The notes under the pieces were generated by a model, which ran no database searches, was not told where the DNA came from, and saw only the letters and a program-made list of their open reading frames with translations. DNA of 40,718 bases, from assembly GCA_013365365.1 (NCBI GenBank), contig JABVXU010000478.1:1-40718 (forward strand). Direction: 5' to 3'. The DNA comes from Cruorifilaria tuberocauda. Its lineage: Eukaryota > Nematoda > Chromadorea > Rhabditida > Onchocercidae. The position numbers and the translations under genes are program-made. Below are positions 39,137 to 40,718 of the stretch, one piece after another. The first letter of the stretch is position 1. The number at the start of each line of letters is the position of its first letter.

Positions 39137-39993
39137 GCTTTTATAAAATCAGTCTCATTTCATAACAATTTATCATTTTTTGCGAATTCTTATCACTTAT
39201 TTACAATTTCATTATTCTTAGTTGATGCTTGTAAATATTTAATGAATCAAAGATGATAGGACAAGATTGAAATTATTCGAGTTATGAGATTTCATTAAAT
39301 CATATTCAATTTAAAATTTGAGAATTTATTTTAAATTTTGAATAATTCAGGAAATCGTGGAGAGAAAGAAATGAAAAAATTTTTAATCAATCAAATTCGA
39401 AGTGATATATTGGTCTTTTTTTTGTTTTTATTTTGCAAGAAGCCTATAATCTTGGCATGAATTTCAAAGAATTATTTCTTCACTCAAATAATTAAATTTA
39501 TTTCAAAAATTATCAAAAAGTTCTGATTGTGAATAAAATTCTATCACTGTATTGTTAATATTTAGCACAAATCAACAAGGTTAATTGATGGTTGGAATAA
39601 AGTTTAATTGATAATATTTGATAATTTATTTTTTCATTATAAAAATGAATTTTTTTAATTTGACTTTATTAGGATTTTTTTTTATTACAGTACTTTGCAA
39701 TATATGAATATTAATATATAAAATTATTATATTTTCAAACAAAAACTTTTTGAAATTCAAACTCAAATTATCCGTTTTATACTTTTAAATTCATATTGAT
39801 ATAAAAGATTAACTTTAAATACAAGCTGAAAATAAAAAAGAGTAATAAATCAACTGAACTACATGAATTTTCATGAAAAAAATACGGTGGAAATTAAATA
39901 TGGCAGATAAGCTTAATATTTTGAAGAAATGAAAAAGGATGAAGATGATGAATTGAGATTGATGATTAGGATTAAAATGAAAAATGATAAACT

Positions 39994-40071
39994 TTAGGAA
40001 AGTCAAAGAAAGAAAAAGAAGTCGAGAGAGAGAGGGAGAGAAAAAGAAAGGGAGAACAAAGAAGAAAGAAA
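39994..40071 (+). repeat. Polypurine tract
   Basis: Nearly all bases are A or G, including a GAGAGAGAGA run, with only a few C or T interruptions. Such tracts can form triplex DNA, but here it is most simply low-complexity intergenic sequence. Confidence 0.7.
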
Positions 40072-40718
40072 TTTTGTTTTGAGCAAACTAAATATTTCAA
40101 AGAAAGAATTTCTTGAACATTGACATCACTATAAAATTCAAATTTCTTCATTTTTTTTTATTTCTTTGTTATATTTTTCAAAAAAATACGAAATATTTTT
40201 TTTTAGATAAATTTTACTGTTGATAATCATTTCAGGAACATATCTATCATTATGCGGAAATCATCAAAACTATACTCCACCCTGAATTATTTATTATAAG
40301 TAAAATATTTAAAATTATATTTTACAAGCAAGCAAACTGTAATTACTATTCAATTGGAATTCTATTTTTTTCTTTATGGAATCAAAATTGAATATGTCAA
40401 ATGTTGATGATTGTTTTTTAAACCAGTTAATCCGTTGTCATATAATTATTTTAATACTGTATTATACCGTGTAATTGCATTACCGTAACTCAATCATACT
40501 GTGACCTAAAATAAAGAATAATCGAGTAGCACTGCAGTAATTTTCAAAATTTGTATGGTGATGTGTTTGACTGATTGATAGGTTGGAGGAAGTAAAACGA
40601 AAAAAAAATGCCTTGTCTATTGCTAAAAGCCATTAAGTCAGCGATCTGAAAGAAGCAATAGTCATTTCATATTTATTATGGTTTTGATACGATAAATGTA
40701 TAAGTTAATTCATCTTGA

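Larger units (their letters stand above)
32683..40718. other. Eight-kilobase AT-rich region with no supported gene
   Basis: Open frames are short, low in complexity and lack motifs. The left end is the probable 3' UTR of the SUZ-domain gene. The rest is intergenic or the intron of a gene beyond the window. Structured elements inside it are listed separately: a degenerate minisatellite (35830-36070), a hairpin cluster with tRNA-like boxes (38062-38157), an 18-bp stem-loop (38270-38317), a CCTTACA array (38401-38471), a 22-bp direct repeat (39090-39136) and a polypurine tract (39994-40071). Confidence 0.5.

Overview
The window looks like nuclear DNA from a nematode, most likely a filarial or other spirurid worm, although the species cannot be fixed from sequence alone. 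It is strongly AT-rich. Genes are broken by many small spliceosomal introns ending in the nematode-style TTTCAG/TTTTAG acceptor. Several first exons sit just behind an acceptor-like AG with no visible upstream exon, which is typical of spliced-leader (SL) trans-splicing. No bacterial operon, phage, CRISPR, rRNA or intact transposon was found. All gene models below were assembled by eye from reading frames, splice sites and intron phase.

Layout, left to right. 1-4560 is repeat-bearing intergenic DNA. 4565-6044 (+) encodes a tryparedoxin/nucleoredoxin-like thioredoxin-fold protein with a WCPPC site. 6162-8606 is intergenic and carries a diverged partner of the first repeat region. 8607-13145 (+) encodes a TIA-1/TIAR-type protein with three RRMs and a Q/Y/G-rich tail; its large intron 3 holds one good and one weaker in-frame cassette exon. 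15112-17025 (-) encodes a small lysine-rich protein with one membrane segment. 20662-24243 (+) encodes a Nanos-family zinc-finger protein. 25421-28228 (+) encodes proteasome ATPase Rpt3. 29302-32682 (+) holds an SZRD1-like SUZ-domain gene interleaved with a second, unrecognised coding unit at 29954-30971. 32683-40718 has no gene that I can support; it contains minisatellites, a tRNA-like group of hairpins and an 18-bp stem-loop.

The genes share no single pathway. Three concern post-transcriptional control (TIAR, Nanos, SUZ domain), one protein turnover (Rpt3) and one thiol redox chemistry. The items most worth a second look are the compact Nanos finger, the optional exon in TIAR RRM1 (placed like the insert of human TIAR isoforms), two in-frame alternative donors in the thioredoxin-like gene, the overlapping SZRD1/unknown unit, and the hairpin cluster near 38.1-38.3 kb. 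I saw no clearly new multi-gene system.
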